A stretch of DNA of 64,000 bases from Acanthochlamys bracteata (GCA_019914995.1 CM034130.1:7502001-7566000), one strand, 5' to 3'; shown: positions 21,473 through 34,396, numbered from the stretch's first letter. Made by a program: numbers and translations. Notes: generated by a model not told the origin, from the letters alone.

Positions 21473-24400
21473 TCAAGATTTATTGGACTTTCTGCTCTCA
21501 ACAGTTTGAACTTCTCTATGGAGGCAAAATGCTTCTCCCTGCTCCCCATCAAATGTTCTTCTTTCCAAGCTGCACGCTGTAAGCTGCCTCAGCAGCTTTT
21601 CAAGGGTAGAGTATAATGCTTGCTCAGGCTCCCTCAAGTCTGGATTTGTTGACAGTACACCTGCATTGACAGCATCTGCAACATATTCGCGTTGAGACGT
21701 GTCAAGAAGGTAGCCTACACATGATTGTGATGGATCTTCATAGGCAAGCAGTGCAACAACATCCTAGCAAAAGACGCAAGACAGATGAAGAAATTGCCAC
21801 TGGCTAGAAATCTATGTTTTAACCTTCAGTAGCAGCCCAAACTTTTATATACTACAACATACAATTGAAGTACTAAAGCACGAAAGAAGACAATAAAAGA
21901 CGTCCACATCATATTCACATAGGCAAATTTAATCCATGTGCCATACTTCGTGACTTCAATTTTATATGTAAAATGTGCTGGATTCTATTTTTACTTTTTA
22001 TTTTTCAAATATGCATTTTGAGCATTGTTGGTGCTAGGATAAATAACACAATCTAATTTACAATCAGAACTCAAAACCATACAGCTACGACCTAGTTGAA
22101 GCTAGGCTCTAACAGGTTCAAGAGCACTACAATTTAAACTATACAGCAATAGGAGTCGATAAAGTACAAAGGGTTCATACCCCACTACCGCAAATGTTCA
22201 AATAATATATAAGGTTATGCGATAACCAACAATAAGTTTAAAAAGACTATTCCTGAACTTCCTGGAGAAACATATCTAAGAATGATACAGACAGACAATG
22301 AGCAAGTTACAGGATTACCTCAAGCAATTCAGGAAGAGGTCTCATGTCATAAAATTTAGCAAGTTCAGAACGAGCATAATTAATAGCATTCTCCAGCTGT
22401 CCAACCTATGAAATAATTACAAAGTACACAGTAAAAATCTAAATAGAAAAGATTAAAGAAGCTCAAAATGGAAAATGTGTGATAACTCCATCCAATAATC
22501 CCAGAGATAATGCTAACCATCATGCATACTAGTTGGTTAAGAAACTTGCAATTTCACTAACTAATAAAGGTTGCATAAATCTTTAAAATAGGACAAAGAC
22601 ATATATTCATCTAGCAGAAAGTAGAGAAAATCATGATTCTAAAACAGCCAAGTGACTGGGAAAGATCAAAGCATTATAAAGGTCATTATCTTTACAGGTG
22701 TATCTTTTAATATATTCAAAAACCAACATAAAAGTTGGAAACACTTTCCAAATGGTTTATTGACATCAAACTTACCCGAACATATTCAATAAACTTCTGA
22801 GAATGTAGCAAGAAGCAGATGACAGATGTGTCATCCTGCAAAAGAACAAAAAACATAAGAGAGAAAATCAAGCAGTTAAGGTGCTACACCATAGGGAAAC
22901 TGATGCCATTTCAAGATACACTCTTAAAGGCATCTCTTAACCTTCCACGGTAATATTTTACAAGGCGCACCTGGTGCAACAAATCATGATATACTATACT
23001 AAATTACATACAAATAACTAGCCACATTACAGCTAAAAAGCTACATGAAACAAACATGTAAGTCAATTAAGTCGGTACTAAAACTCGTTTGCTCAAAAAG
23101 ACATTAAAACAGCCATGTTTTGTACAAACTAGAATACGAAACTTGTTGGAGTTAGAATCATAACCTGCACGACCACTGGATACAAATAGCGGAGCTGCTC
23201 AAATGCTGAATCAATATTTCCACCTTTTATAAGCTTCATGAAAGACATTAAAAGCATTTTAGGGAGAAGATGAAGTACAGAAACTAACAAAAAAATTCCT
23301 TAAACTGCATGCTGCCAAATGCAAGATATACTGGATTGCTATTATCAAGATAACAAGAAAGAAAATCGCAGGCATGCTGCCAAATGCAAGATATACTGGA
23401 TTACTATTATCAAGATAACAAGGCAGAAAATCACAGGACAGCAAAAAAATCCACCCTGTACAACGTCTTAGTAGTTTTTCAAGATAGAATCAAACACCTA
23501 CTTCAATCATAGTCACGTCTTTAGTTAAGTACAAAAGCAAACAAATAAAAGAAAAGGGGGAAAAAACAAATTAAGGTACACACAATTTAACTATAAAGGA
23601 TGTGCCTTACAAGTGTAATAACTGCTACAGGTTATTGTATAAAGGACAACTCCTAGAAAAGTAAGGTTTACACCTATTAACCTAGAGATAGTGGTTCAAC
23701 ATTTAAATATGACCTCCGAATAAGGAGATGGTTGGATGTGTGCCATTACATGCTGCGGGAAATGATAGAGAAATTATATTACTCCATGTCCACTCTAGTT
23801 AACTTTGCTATTTTACAACTATGACAACGACCATTAAGTCAATCACATGAGCCGTCTTATATATCACCTAAACAAAGCAAAGCATGCAAGTTCACATGCA
23901 AATCAGTGGCCAAAAATATGCCTATGTTGTTGAATGCAAAATAAAGATAACAATGTATAACTGTTAGCTTAAAAGAGTACAACTTCTATAAGCTCATTGT
24001 ACAAAACGGTACCACTGATGACATTAAATACTATTCAATCAATAATCTGTGAGGTTTGACCACAAATCATTCTCATTACCATACGCACGTAATAAATACA
24101 AACATTCAACTATTAACTGCAGAAATCACCAAGCATAACATCTAAAGATGCTCCTGTTACCTGACGTAAGATCTTCCTGTCGCTCAATGCATATGTATCT
24201 CTGTCGTCATGGTATCCATTTGTCTGCATCGGTGAATCTGGAGGATATGCAGTTTCACTAGCACGGTCATATGAATTCAATGTATCCTGATATCCATAAT
24301 GAAGCAAGTAGGAGCGAACTATCCTGATACATGCAATTCAAAAGTCATAACTGACAGGACTATATGCTTTATGAATTCCATAGAGCGCAGTTCATCAATT

Positions 24401-27400
24401 GAACAAATCATTCTAATAACGCCATCCACTTCTTATAAGGAAAAAGCTGAAATCAAACTCCAAATGAACAGAATATTCGCTCATAGTTACAGAACATAAC
24501 TGGATTATGTTAAGTGAAGTACAGAGCACATCCTAGGCAAGGAAGGACATACCAGTGACTGAGGTTAGATTGCAAAGGTAATTTATCAAACATCCTCCTT
24601 TGTTTTAGTCTTTCCTCCGTAATAAAAGCCTGTCCAAGTACAAGTCACGATACATGTCAATAGCTTGCCACCCAACACAATTCTATAATAAAAACAAAAC
24701 AAAATAGACGAACCATTGAAGTCCTAAACCCCACAGGACCAACTAATTAGTATGATAAAAGCGTAGAGGCTGTTAAAAAAAAAAAGAAGAGAGAAACTTT
24801 ATACACTATGTGATGATGACAAAAACCTTGCAAGAAAATCTCGGTAGCATCCTACCACTGAAAATAATGGAAGAGGCCTCTATCCTACCAAATGATAAGG
24901 ATAATATACAATAACAACTACGGTATTAAGCTTGCAGTCTTTTACAATTTGGGAAGCCTGGAATCGTGAATACGAGTGGTATCACGGAACTAAAATTGCT
25001 GCATTTTATAATGGTATTAGCAAGCGATACCATGATGGCAACCAATTTCAAGTCGCAGAAGATGTTGAAGGCATATTATCAAGTAAGAACAATTTTCTAA
25101 TACATGAGGATCCAAGATCCAGCAACTAGGATTTCCCTGAACCCTTAACTCCAAATGGAGAAACCAAATCCTAACGCACATAGTTTAGAAAGCACGTTGA
25201 ATCTCAATTAAAGCATCTACAGGAGACACAAAGAAGACTGAATAATCACTTGCTTCAGAAAGGTAAAAGCTCAAACATAAACTGAACACCAAGAGGATAA
25301 ACTGCAAACCTCAATGTCAAAATGGAATGGCTGCTTTCCAAAGTTTACTGTCACCCTGGAACATTGACATTATAATATTTCACTATCAGATTACTCGATA
25401 ATAACCAAAAACAACAGCTGCTAAACTAGAAGTGTATAAAATAAATGCTGAAAATGAGTCCTAGATTATTCTCGTAAACGGCGTTTGTTTTATATGCTAT
25501 CAAAAGGTTTCACTGGTGAGTGGCAAACTGGATCTAGATCTTTCCCGGGCCAATTTGAATTTCTATGAAATCTTATCAGGGCCCTCTAAAGAGCTTGAAC
25601 TACTTAAGTTTAAATTGAAACATTGACCAACCTGATGAATTGGACCACTCAAATCTTCCATGCACAAAGAAAATTTCTGAAGAATTATATGTTCAACCTG
25701 ACAAGTCAAATGTTGCTCTTGATATTTGAAACCAACATTATTCCCATGGTACTAGAGGGAGGAGTGCCTATTTTGCTTCAAACAAAATCAGCCACTACCT
25801 AACTACATTATATGCACATAAAATAATATATTTGCCATGATTTAAATTAAGTACATCTACTAATTCCAGGAATATCCACACTAACAAAACTTAGTTGTTT
25901 CATATGAGGAAAGTGACATCTGCTTCTAGAGCATTCTTATGTACCTTGTAAATTAATAAGTTTATGGCAAAGACTCTAATATGAGACATAATTACAAATC
26001 AATGTGACATATGAAATATATATAATAGTGACTCCACAGTATCAGCATTCTACTATACCACTAAACTAGTGTTCCTTTAATTGACATTGCATATAAAATT
26101 TCATAAAATTCCATGATCCACCGGGTACCCTAGTGGTTGGTGTCCTAATGGCATTGTCCCTACAGAAAGACACTTTGGAGATAACAAAATACTATGCAAA
26201 AAAAATAAACTACTAGCATCAACACTCTGATATTACAACTAACTGTATGACTGAGAGTCTAACATACTCTTCATTTTGACTGTGCACAGCAATGGTCGGG
26301 TAGAGAGGACCTCTAATATCCTTTGAAGCAGTTCCAACAAGCTTTCCATTTTTCCTGCAAAGAAAAATGCATGACACAAGCATGTCGATCATTGGTTTGA
26401 GGGAACTTAGGAGCATTTTCTGGTCCGCTCAACCACAATGATAAAGCATAGAATGGAAGTCTTTTCGACATGACAATTTGATAAGTGTGATATAAGCCAA
26501 CCAAAAATATTCTACTAAACTCAATGATCACAGAAGCGTCATATCAGATAACAAAAGAGAAAAGTACACAGAATGAACCACTTATTCTTGAATGAACCAA
26601 ATGAAAATTTCTAACAAATAAAGTTTCACAAGTGGCATACTCCTTTTGTCATAGACAGGTCAATAATATCAAGGCTACTTAAGTGTCAAATTGTTCTTCA
26701 TCATAGGAGATAATATGATAGATCAAAAGGGTAGGTATCCACTGAGTTGGCGAGGGAGAATGCAAAGAAGGCTCTGTTGCAGATTCTAACATAAAGACAC
26801 GAAATATAAGGTGTTTAGATGACACCTGTAGTAAATAGATCTACCTAAAACCAAGCAAGTGTTACTAATTAGCTTCAAGAAAATCCCAATGAAATAAAAC
26901 AATACTTACGTGAAGAAGAATTCCTGTGTTGCATAATTAATTCCAGCTCCAATTGTGTCCCTTGCTGTAAATGTTGGGCCAAACGACTCTCCCTTGCCTT
27001 GACCACGGTAAAGATGACCATCATCTCCATGGTAACCACAACTGTTTACCTCCCACCTGCAAGAAATGCAACTCCTGAAGAGATAAAAGTAGCAACTGGA
27101 TTTGGTTGCATAACAGGAGATGTAGTATGCTACTATGCCCAACAATGAGGAACTTTTTTTGTACCTTCATAATTGCACAGAATACAGAAACCTCCATTTA
27201 AACTTACCGATAAATTGCATCATAAATTATAATCTGATTAGTACATGCGAGTTCATGGTAGAGTAAAACATAGTCAAGCAAGAGTTCCAAGATCAAGTGG
27301 ATGAACCAACAACAAAATCATATGTGAAAATAATACAAGTTACCAGCAACAAGACATTACTTATCAACGTATTGTTATTGGATGAAACAATAACAATACG

Positions 27401-28112
27401 CTAACCAAACAGACTCAGCTTCCTATTCAACACATAATGCAACAAAATCCACAACCGGATCAACAAGCGAATAGCAAAGTCATACAAGAAAATTATGCAT
27501 TGGAACATCATTGTTAATAAACATAAACTGAAATCAATAAGAAAACTCGCTAAAATGGTATTCCTCCTGCAAAATAACCCAATCATTCACCATACACAAT
27601 CATCAATTTTCCCAAGTCCAATAAATGAAACTAATAACAATCTCAACAAGTAAATCAAGCAAGCGAGCGAGACAAATCTAAGCTAGAGAGATTTATTAAT
27701 TTACTCACCCAGGTTGTCGACGCATTTTGAAATTGCTCTGCGTGAAGCCAATCGCCGTTTGCCCCTTCACCCCTGCGTTCTTCACGGTCATCTCGAAGTA
27801 ATATGCGATTCTCTTTCTCGGCGCAGGGAAATCTGCCTGAACAACGCCGACATCGTGGCCGTGCTGCTGCGTCCTGGCGTATTGCACCGACATCTTGTCC
27901 GGAGACACCGTGTGGAACAATCCCGAACTGTTCACCGTGTTCAACTCTCCCGGCTCCGGTTCAGTATCGAGCAACTCCATCTCAGCCGTCAATTCCGGGC
28001 GCCGCGTACTCCACCGAGCAGCGAGTCGTGAAACTGGCAGTGGTGATGAAGATGGTGACTCCACCAGATTCGAAGCGGTCGGCGGTCGAGAAGAGTTGTT
28101 TTGGCTCACCAT
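21473..28112 (-). CDS. RANBPM: RanBPM-type protein: SPRY, LisH, CTLH and CRA domains
   Basis: Plant homologue of RanBP9/10 and yeast Gid1, scaffold subunits of the CTLH/GID ubiquitin ligase. Exons: 28112-27709, 27056-26910, 26354-26268, 25355-25310, 24629-24553, 24323-24161, 23233-23165, 22835-22776, 22405-22319, 21763-21473; 1,431 bp, 476 aa, all GT-AG. Residues 1 to about 75 are Ser/Pro-rich. SPRY (about 85-228) includes YYFEMTVKNAGVKGQTAIGF, GWEVNSCGYHGDDGHLYRG, FFFTKNGKL and VTVNFGKQPF. LisH follows (SHWIVRSYLLHYGYQDTL). CTLH spans about 305-351 (RKILRQLIKGGNIDSAFEQL, then FLLHSQKFIEYVR). CRA runs to the C-terminus (YARSELAKFY, DVVALLAYEDP, ADAVNAGVL). The start is the ATG at 28112; an upstream in-frame extension lacks conserved sequence. 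Confidence 0.95.
23308..23437. repeat. Tandem duplication, 65-bp unit, in RanBPM intron 6
   Basis: CATGCTGCCAAATGCAAGAT starts units at about 23308 and 23373; the two copies differ at only a few positions (GATTGCTATT versus GATTACTATT; AAGAAAGAAAATCGC versus AAGGCAGAAAATCAC). Confidence 0.9.
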
Positions 28113-28504
28113 TTCTGTTTCGTTGCCGATATTTTGGTTTGGTTTGGTTTGGCCGCAGGGGATGGAAGCAACCGAGGAGAGAGTTGAGTTGAAGTTAACC
28201 AACTCAGTTAAGCAAAGAAGGTGATGCCGTGATTGCAATGAATTTGCGAGATTAGTCCTTATTAATTTTTATTGGCGATGCCTGTTTTCCCATGGATCAA
28301 AAGCCCACAATATTAAATAGGAGCAGATAATCAGCTGGGTAAGGCCCAAAGGCCTCTCGCATAAAAGGGCCACGACCAATTTAAATAGGTATCTACGTTG
28401 ACCTTCTGAGATGCGGTCGAAGGGTGTAAAGGTTGACCGGAAGGATGAAACAGTCTTGGCCGGCGGTATGATCATGCGGAAGCCACCGACCGCAGACGAT
28501 TGAG
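28113..28504. other. Promoter/5' region of the RanBPM gene
   Basis: Moderately GC sequence directly upstream of the RanBPM start. No separate gene is convincing. Confidence 0.4.
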
Positions 28505-28710
28505 ATTGCTTAAAAGAATTTTTTTTAACAAAAACTTATCTGAAATATTTTAATAATATAAATATGTTTAATTAAAAAATATTATATATATAATTTTTAT
28601 AATATATAAGTTATATATTTCAATTTTAAAATAATAAAATATTATAAAAGTTATTTAAAATATAATATTTATTTGAAATAAAAAATATTCTTATGAGCAC
28701 TACCAAAAAT
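28505..28710. repeat. AT-rich MITE-like repeat
   Basis: Nearly pure A/T block ending TATGAGCACTACCAAAAATA, which resembles the GCACTACCAAATG terminus at 21134. Left end decayed (near AAAGAATTTTTTTTAAC). Confidence 0.4.
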
Positions 28711-29643
28711 ATATTAAAAAATATTTTGTCATTCATTTCATGTTACAGGACGTAAAACCTCAACCAACAAATACTGAAGTGAACTGCCTTAACCGCATGA
28801 GTTCTACATGACTTGCGGCGGTGTTGAGGTTAGGATGTAGAAGAATTTGACTCAATAAACCAAAATGGAAGGATCTTATTTTAAAAATACATATGCTATT
28901 TTATTCTTTTAATATTTGGGGAGCTTAATAAATCTATATATCTTAGATGACTGCCAGTTAAACAAAAAAGAAAGTCATAAAATACGGAAAAATAACACTA
29001 TTCATTCCGTTAAGAATTTTTGACATCCTCCTTTATTGGATCTTTCTAAAAAAAGTTTAAATATATTTATTAAAATTTGTTTAAAATATATTATTATTTA
29101 AATTTTTTAAATATAAAAATTATACGTATAATTATTTTATAATTATATTTTATCTGTATTTTTTAAAATTTTAAAAATTTTCTAAATTATGAAGATCGAT
29201 AAATAATCTCAAACATATTCCAAAGCAGCTGAGCAGGTTTTTACATCTTTTTATACCTATCTTATTAAAAAAAATATTTAATTTAAATCTTCGATAGCTG
29301 CATAATAATAGTTGCTGAGAAGGGCAGGCTTTACAGTTGCTGATGATCTGGCATTACAATTTTGAAGAACGCAACAACGTATTTTCACTCATCGCACACA
29401 AATCGTGGATTTTCCTCCACCACCCTCTCCACGTGCTGTCTCTTCTTGGTCCCCTCCGCTTTTAGTCACAAAAGCCGCAAAACAAATGAAATGGACTGGC
29501 CCACTTACAGCTAACAACAGTATAGTAAAGTAAATATATTAGTGGGCTTACTTAGTTACTAGGCCTTGTTTAAACCAATCGTTGCACGCAAGAAACGTTC
29601 CAGCGACTCATAACCAACGTTAGCGCTAGAGACGGTAATATGC
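28711..29643. other. Intergenic DNA
   Basis: AT-rich with a few less AT-rich islands (28740-28860 and 29310-29640). No ORF with recognisable protein similarity was found on either strand. Confidence 0.4.
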
Positions 29644-30346
29644 GTAGCTGTCAGAATCGGCCCAAATATCAATTCAGAAAATTATTTAGATCATGATTTT
29701 TGAATTGATTCGTCTGAAATTAAAATACTAATAATAATAATAGCAGCAGTAATAAAAAATTAATGTATTTATACTATTACATTACTATCAATAATAATAA
29801 TAATAATAATTACAGCAAAATTAAAGTATTACTATTATATTATTATCGCCATCAATAATAACAACAATAACAAAAATTCATAATAAAAACTATTTAAATA
29901 AATTAGGAGATTAGAAAAAGATAAAATTATAAAATAGATAAACCATAAAAGAGATATAACTAATTTTTTTAGGTATACATATTTGAGTCTGAATATTATA
30001 AATATAAATTTTAAAAATTATTAATAATTAATATTTATAAATAAGACAATCAATTATATTTTTGTATTATTATATTTAAATATAAAATCTAAACTACATA
30101 TTATTTTTCAATATATGATTATTAATAATTATTTTTTTATTAAATATATCATCAATTTAAATTTTTTAATTAATCTTTTTAAATTTTACTTAATCAGGTT
30201 TGATCCGGATAGTTGATCGATTGGATTGAAGCGGGTCAAAATGGATCAATTATATAGACATTTTTTTATAAATTTGGACCGATTTACTATCCGGATCGAT
30301 GATTTTTGAATTGATCCGGACAGTTCGGTCTGAATCTGACAACTAT
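29644..30346. mobile_element. Non-autonomous DNA transposon-like element, about 0.7 kb
   Basis: The left end GTAGCTGTCAGAATCGG and the right end, whose reverse complement reads ATAGTTGTCAGATTCAG, are imperfect inverted repeats. The similarity continues inward with gaps (ATCAATTCAG and GATTTTTGAATTGAT on the left; ATCAATTCAAAAATCAT on the reversed right). Flanks TAATATG and TAACATG could be a degenerate target-site duplication. The interior holds AAT microsatellites and no transposase ORF. Confidence 0.5.
29790..29812. repeat. (AAT)n microsatellite
   Basis: Run of about seven AAT units inside the 29644-30346 element; shorter AAT runs lie nearby at about 29728 and 29850. Confidence 0.8.
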
Positions 30347-31430
30347 GATAACATGTGATCCTCTACGCGAATTCAAAACAAAATCGTTACATTTAAATCA
30401 GATTTAAATTTATCTTAGATTCAAATTGGTTATAGACCAATTCGAAATTAATTTAATTAATTAAATAAATTATATCGAGTTCGAATAAATTAAATTAATT
30501 TACTTAGTTAATTATTGATATATTATTTAATAATTAAAAATATTTAAATAATAATATTAAATTTATTTATATATATATAATCGTATTTTAATTAATTTTC
30601 CTTTATTTTTCAGAATATAATACATAACAATTTTTACATATCATTATTAAATAGTAATCTTATAATTATCAATAATTAATTATTAATTTAACTTAATAAT
30701 TAAATTAAATTAAGCGATTCTGACTGAAATAATTAATCGATCCCAACATTAACCTATATTGCAACGCGTAGTTACCGCCAACGAGAACAGCCCAGCAAAA
30801 ACCTCTATGCTGGGTCCGACGTCCTCGTACTCCACCACTGTTAGCTGTCGCCCCACTGTAACGTGACCGGTCTTCCCTTTCTTTTCCTACTGTAATCAAA
30901 ATCAAGTCATCAATCAACTTAATTATTTAATATTTATATCTTAGATTAGTTTGATATGGCTGTATTTAGAAATACATTATGAAAAATATTTTTTATATTT
31001 TGAATAAAATTTAAAAATATTAAAATTTATTATTATTATTTTAAATTAAACAAAACTTGTAATAAAATTATTAAAAATAAAATAAAATATTTTTTATTTA
31101 TATAAATATTATTTATAAACACTCTTAAACTTCTACTTAATTCTGTTTGCTTAGGGCATATTTAAATTCAAACATTGCAACTAGCTTTATTAATTTTTTA
31201 TTTCTTTTTTAAAATTTAGCAAGAGAGCACGAACTACTAATAACCGCTGAACAGCCAAGGCAAGCAAAACTGGGCTCCAAATGATTCCCAAAGGAGAGGG
31301 CTAAAACGTAATTAAGTAACTAAATTAATCTGGCCATCTCATGCCCAACTGTTCCACTGTTCCCATTTCTTTCTCATGTTCTTTCTTTTCTTTCTTCTTC
31401 CTTGATTCTCTTCTCTTATTCTTCTATTCA
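30347..31430. other. AT-rich intergenic DNA upstream of the bZIP gene
   Basis: Mostly A/T-rich; a block at about 30960-31130 looks like a decayed member of the AT-rich MITE family (ends near ATTTATAAACACTCTTAAAC). A less AT-rich island at 30740-30900 has no recognisable coding content. The last part is probably the bZIP promoter. Confidence 0.4.
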
Positions 31431-31440
31431 ATATTTCGGT

Positions 31441-31457
31441 CTCTCTCTCTCTCTCTC
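31441..31457 (+). repeat. (CT)n microsatellite in the bZIP 5' leader
   Basis: CT run just before the presumed 5' UTR exon of the bZIP gene. CT-rich leaders are frequent in plant 5' UTRs. Confidence 0.8.
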
Positions 31458-31483
31458 GTTGAAGGAGAGGAGGAATTTGAATC

Positions 31484-31491
31484 TAGGGTTT
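31484..31491 (+). promoter_or_regulatory. Telo-box-like TAGGGTTT in bZIP 5' leader
   Basis: TAGGGTTT within the presumed 5' UTR exon, in the frequent plant context ATCTAGGGTTTTGAT. Regulatory role inferred only. Confidence 0.35.
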
Positions 31492-31540
31492 TGATCTCTG
31501 GTGAATAAGGGAGCGAGGGGAGACCGTTGTGCCGGATCCG

Positions 31541-32057
31541 GTGAGTATACTCTAGCTCAATCTCTCAGGCGTGTTTGATTATTTCTATCTCCGTTCCTGT
31601 TTGAGTGTTCGATTTTTTTCTTATTTACAATATTTGCTTTCGGTTCTGTGTGTTATTCAATCTATGGAAGTGGATGGTATTGCTACAACGAACGAATTCG
31701 AGACTTTTTTTTCCTTGAATCTATGTAGCTACAAAAATAGTGAGAAAAAGCTTTTGTTTTTTGAGATTTTTTTACTACTCTTATGACATTGTGACTTCGT
31801 GAGGTTGTTGTGATCATAGGCTGTATTTATTCAGGAAGCGCGTACAATGTGATTGTCTCTTCATATTTTCACGATTCTAGTTCTTATCTGAAATTTTTTA
31901 GTTGTAGATTATATTAATGATCCTCATCATCGCTTGATTCCTTAGAGTTTATCTAATTTCTTTGATATTTGTCTATCCATCCCGATGCTTGTATTTCACA
32001 AGACATACCAGAAATAGCATAATTGTTGATAACTTGAATTTCTTTTACTGGATCCAG
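31541..32057 (+). other. 5' UTR intron of the bZIP gene
   Basis: Donor GATCCG/GTGAGTATAC at 31541 and acceptor GGATCCAG at 32051-32057 bracket a T-rich stretch with no coding content; the ATG lies 20 bp after the acceptor. A leader intron is the simplest reading. It is inferred from splice signals only. Confidence 0.65.
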
Positions 32058-32077
32058 GTTGGAGCTGAACTATTACA

Positions 32078-34396
32078 ATGGCAAACACCAAAGTTATTTC
32101 CGACTTTCGGAACTCAGCAGTTAACGGAAAACATCATCATCTCCCTCCAAAAGGTCCCTTTCCTACAATGCCTTTATCTTATGCTGACCATGGTTTCAAC
32201 CATGCTGTTGGTTCAAAAATTATCTGCAAGCCAAAAGATGGTGCAAGACACCAGCGCACTTCATCAGAGAGCTTTATTATTGATGATCAGCCTTCGTGGC
32301 TTGATGAACTCCTCGATGAGCCAGAAACGCCTGTGAGGAAGGGAGCCCATCGCCGCTCGTCAAGTGACTCCTTCGCTTTTATGGATGCAGCTAACTTTTA
32401 TCCTAATAACATAGATAGTTTATCTCAGGAGGAACAGAAGCATAGGGGTAGACCTGCGCTCATCCCCAGGGGATCCCAAGAGTTAGATGATCTTAGGCAT
32501 GCACAGCGGCCTGCTTACAATGGAGAGTTGAATACACAGGGGATCTACCATGGTAACATATGGGACTCTTTCATGGGAATGGTAGCATATAACAACAGCC
32601 TTCCTTCTCCCAAGGATAGGGGCACACTTCAAGATGGCAGTGTTGCTCGTAAACAGGAAAAGGATGGATCTGTTCAGGATTCATCTGAAAAGAAGGATGT
32701 CCCTAATGGAAAGACTTCCCAGTCAGAGGTGGACCCAAAAAGAGCTAAACAGTAAGTTTTGTTTAATTAATGTTCTTTAGGCCTTGTGGAAATGTAGTAG
32801 TGTCTGCCATGAGTAGACTAATGAAGTTCTGCTCGACATGGACATATACCATTCATCTCTTGCAAACATATTGTTGCAAACTAATTCTGTCATTCTATCT
32901 CCGTGAATTGCAATCATAGTTCTACTGGATAGTTCTATAAAGCTTCATACACACAGTATTCATATAGATGACCTGAAGCCTCACTATTTGTTGGCAATAG
33001 AAAGGATTGGTACACATGGTTTGGTTCATTAGTCTAGCACTCCAATTATAGGCGTGATGCATCTTTAGAATTGCAAGTATTATGATGGAATTGCTCCTTC
33101 CAGTAATTCTGTTAGTTCATGAGTCTGAAATGTTTGTATAGTTGTGAATTTATTAAGAACTTGTTGCTTTCCCTTATGTGTCAAACAATTTTAATGATCT
33201 TCCTGTGACTAATCTTTTCACTGCCTTAGGCAATATGCGCAGCGATCTCGTGTTAGGAAGCTTCAGTACATTGCTGAACTGGAGAGAAATGTTCAAGCAT
33301 TACAGGCAAGTATAAAAGATGAAAGCAATATCAAGGATCATGTTTCAGGGACTTCTCTTCTCATGTTCTCTTTTTCGCTCTAAAGGCAGAAGGAATGAAA
33401 GTTTCAGCTGAGCTGGATTTTTTGGATCGCCAAAACCTTATTTTGAGCTTGGAGAATAAGACCCTCAAGCAACGACTGGACAGTCTAGCACAGGAGCAAC
33501 TTATAAAACAGCGTAAGTGGACTAATCTTTGGTATGCTGTTTGCTTTTTCATTTCCACCAAAAGGACCTAGTGACAATGGTTTTAAGGCACATTTTTGGA
33601 TAGGATGTGACCATATAATTATTTGACTTTATACTAGGAGATGGGACTATGAATGTTAGTTCTTATTTATCGGTGTTCTTGATTATTTTCTTTGACCTGA
33701 AAATACTCGAGCTGTTTGTATATGAACAGAATATGCAAGAGCATGATGCTTTATGTAGTTAAAATGCAAATGGGCTCATCGTGGATGCTTAATTAGTTTG
33801 TATATGTTGTGACTTGAGGGGGATGCAGTGCTTATGCTTCAGGCTAATAAAATGAAGGGTAAAGGTGCATGGTGTGTAGGTTGGCAGAGGTGTGCAGACC
33901 CAGAGAGATGTAGAGAGCCTTTAGGTACTAGAAGACTGGATCTTGTAAGGTGGTAGAGGCTAGTGATTCTGAGTAGTTACCCAAGGTCATGAAGCTGTGG
34001 TGGTTATCTAGGGAGAAATAGCATTCCAACTGTTTCTATTATAGGATTATTTATGCACATTGGTTTGATTCAGCTCATAACCACGAATAAGAATCCTTTC
34101 TGTTCTATTCTATTAGATGTCAAAGCTTTTATCTTTCTGGCTAATATATCCAAAACTTCCATTTTAATCACCTTCTTCTCCAAATTTCAGTTCAGCAGGA
34201 GATGCTGGAGCGAGAGATAGCTCGTTTACGAGCTCTCTACCTGCAGCAGCAGGAACAGCAACCACAGCAGCAGAGAGTTCCTATAAATGCTCAAACTAGC
34301 AGCAGAGACCTTGACTCTCTGTTTGGGAGCCTCTCTCTGAAAAACAATGATGTGAATTCTGCTAGGGACCCTGTCACCAGCTCTCTCCATAATTGA
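32078..34396 (+). CDS. bZIP-family protein, At4g06598-like, with a shortened basic region
   Basis: Coding exons: 32078-32751, 33230-33305, 33386-33512, 34191-34396; 1,083 bp, 360 aa. The N-terminal part has Ser-rich motifs shared by group I-type plant bZIPs (HQRTSSESF, PSWLDELLDEPE, HRRSSSDSFAFMD). The bZIP-like region reads DPKRAKQQYAQRSRVRKLQY and IAELERNVQALQ. Compared with group I/E basic regions (KRILANRQSAQRSRVRKLQY), about seven residues are missing, including the Asn of N-x7-R that contacts DNA. The leucine-zipper heptads continue through LDFLDRQNLILSLENKTLKQ and LEREIARLRALY. A Gln-rich stretch follows. I recall the same KRAKQQ-AQRSRVRK pattern in At4g06598-like proteins, so it looks like a family trait rather than a local lesion. 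The intron after 33305 needs a GC donor, or a GT donor four bases on. Confidence 0.9.

Noticed and set aside
22923..22966. Possible extra exon in the RanBPM gene encoding VRLVKYYRGRLRDAFK on the minus strand
   Set aside because: It has an AG before it and a GT after it, but leaves a phase that breaks the join to the next exon. The neighbouring exons already join directly in frame and match the CTLH domain.
23308..23437. CRISPR-like repeated units
   Set aside because: Plant intron with only two adjacent copies and no spacers; a simple tandem duplication.
26120..26170. tRNA-like words (GGGTACCCTAGTGGTTGGTG)
   Set aside because: No T-loop GGTTCRA partner and no foldable acceptor stem.
30705..30917. 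70-codon open frame on minus in a less AT-rich island
   Set aside because: No similarity recognised and no splice context.
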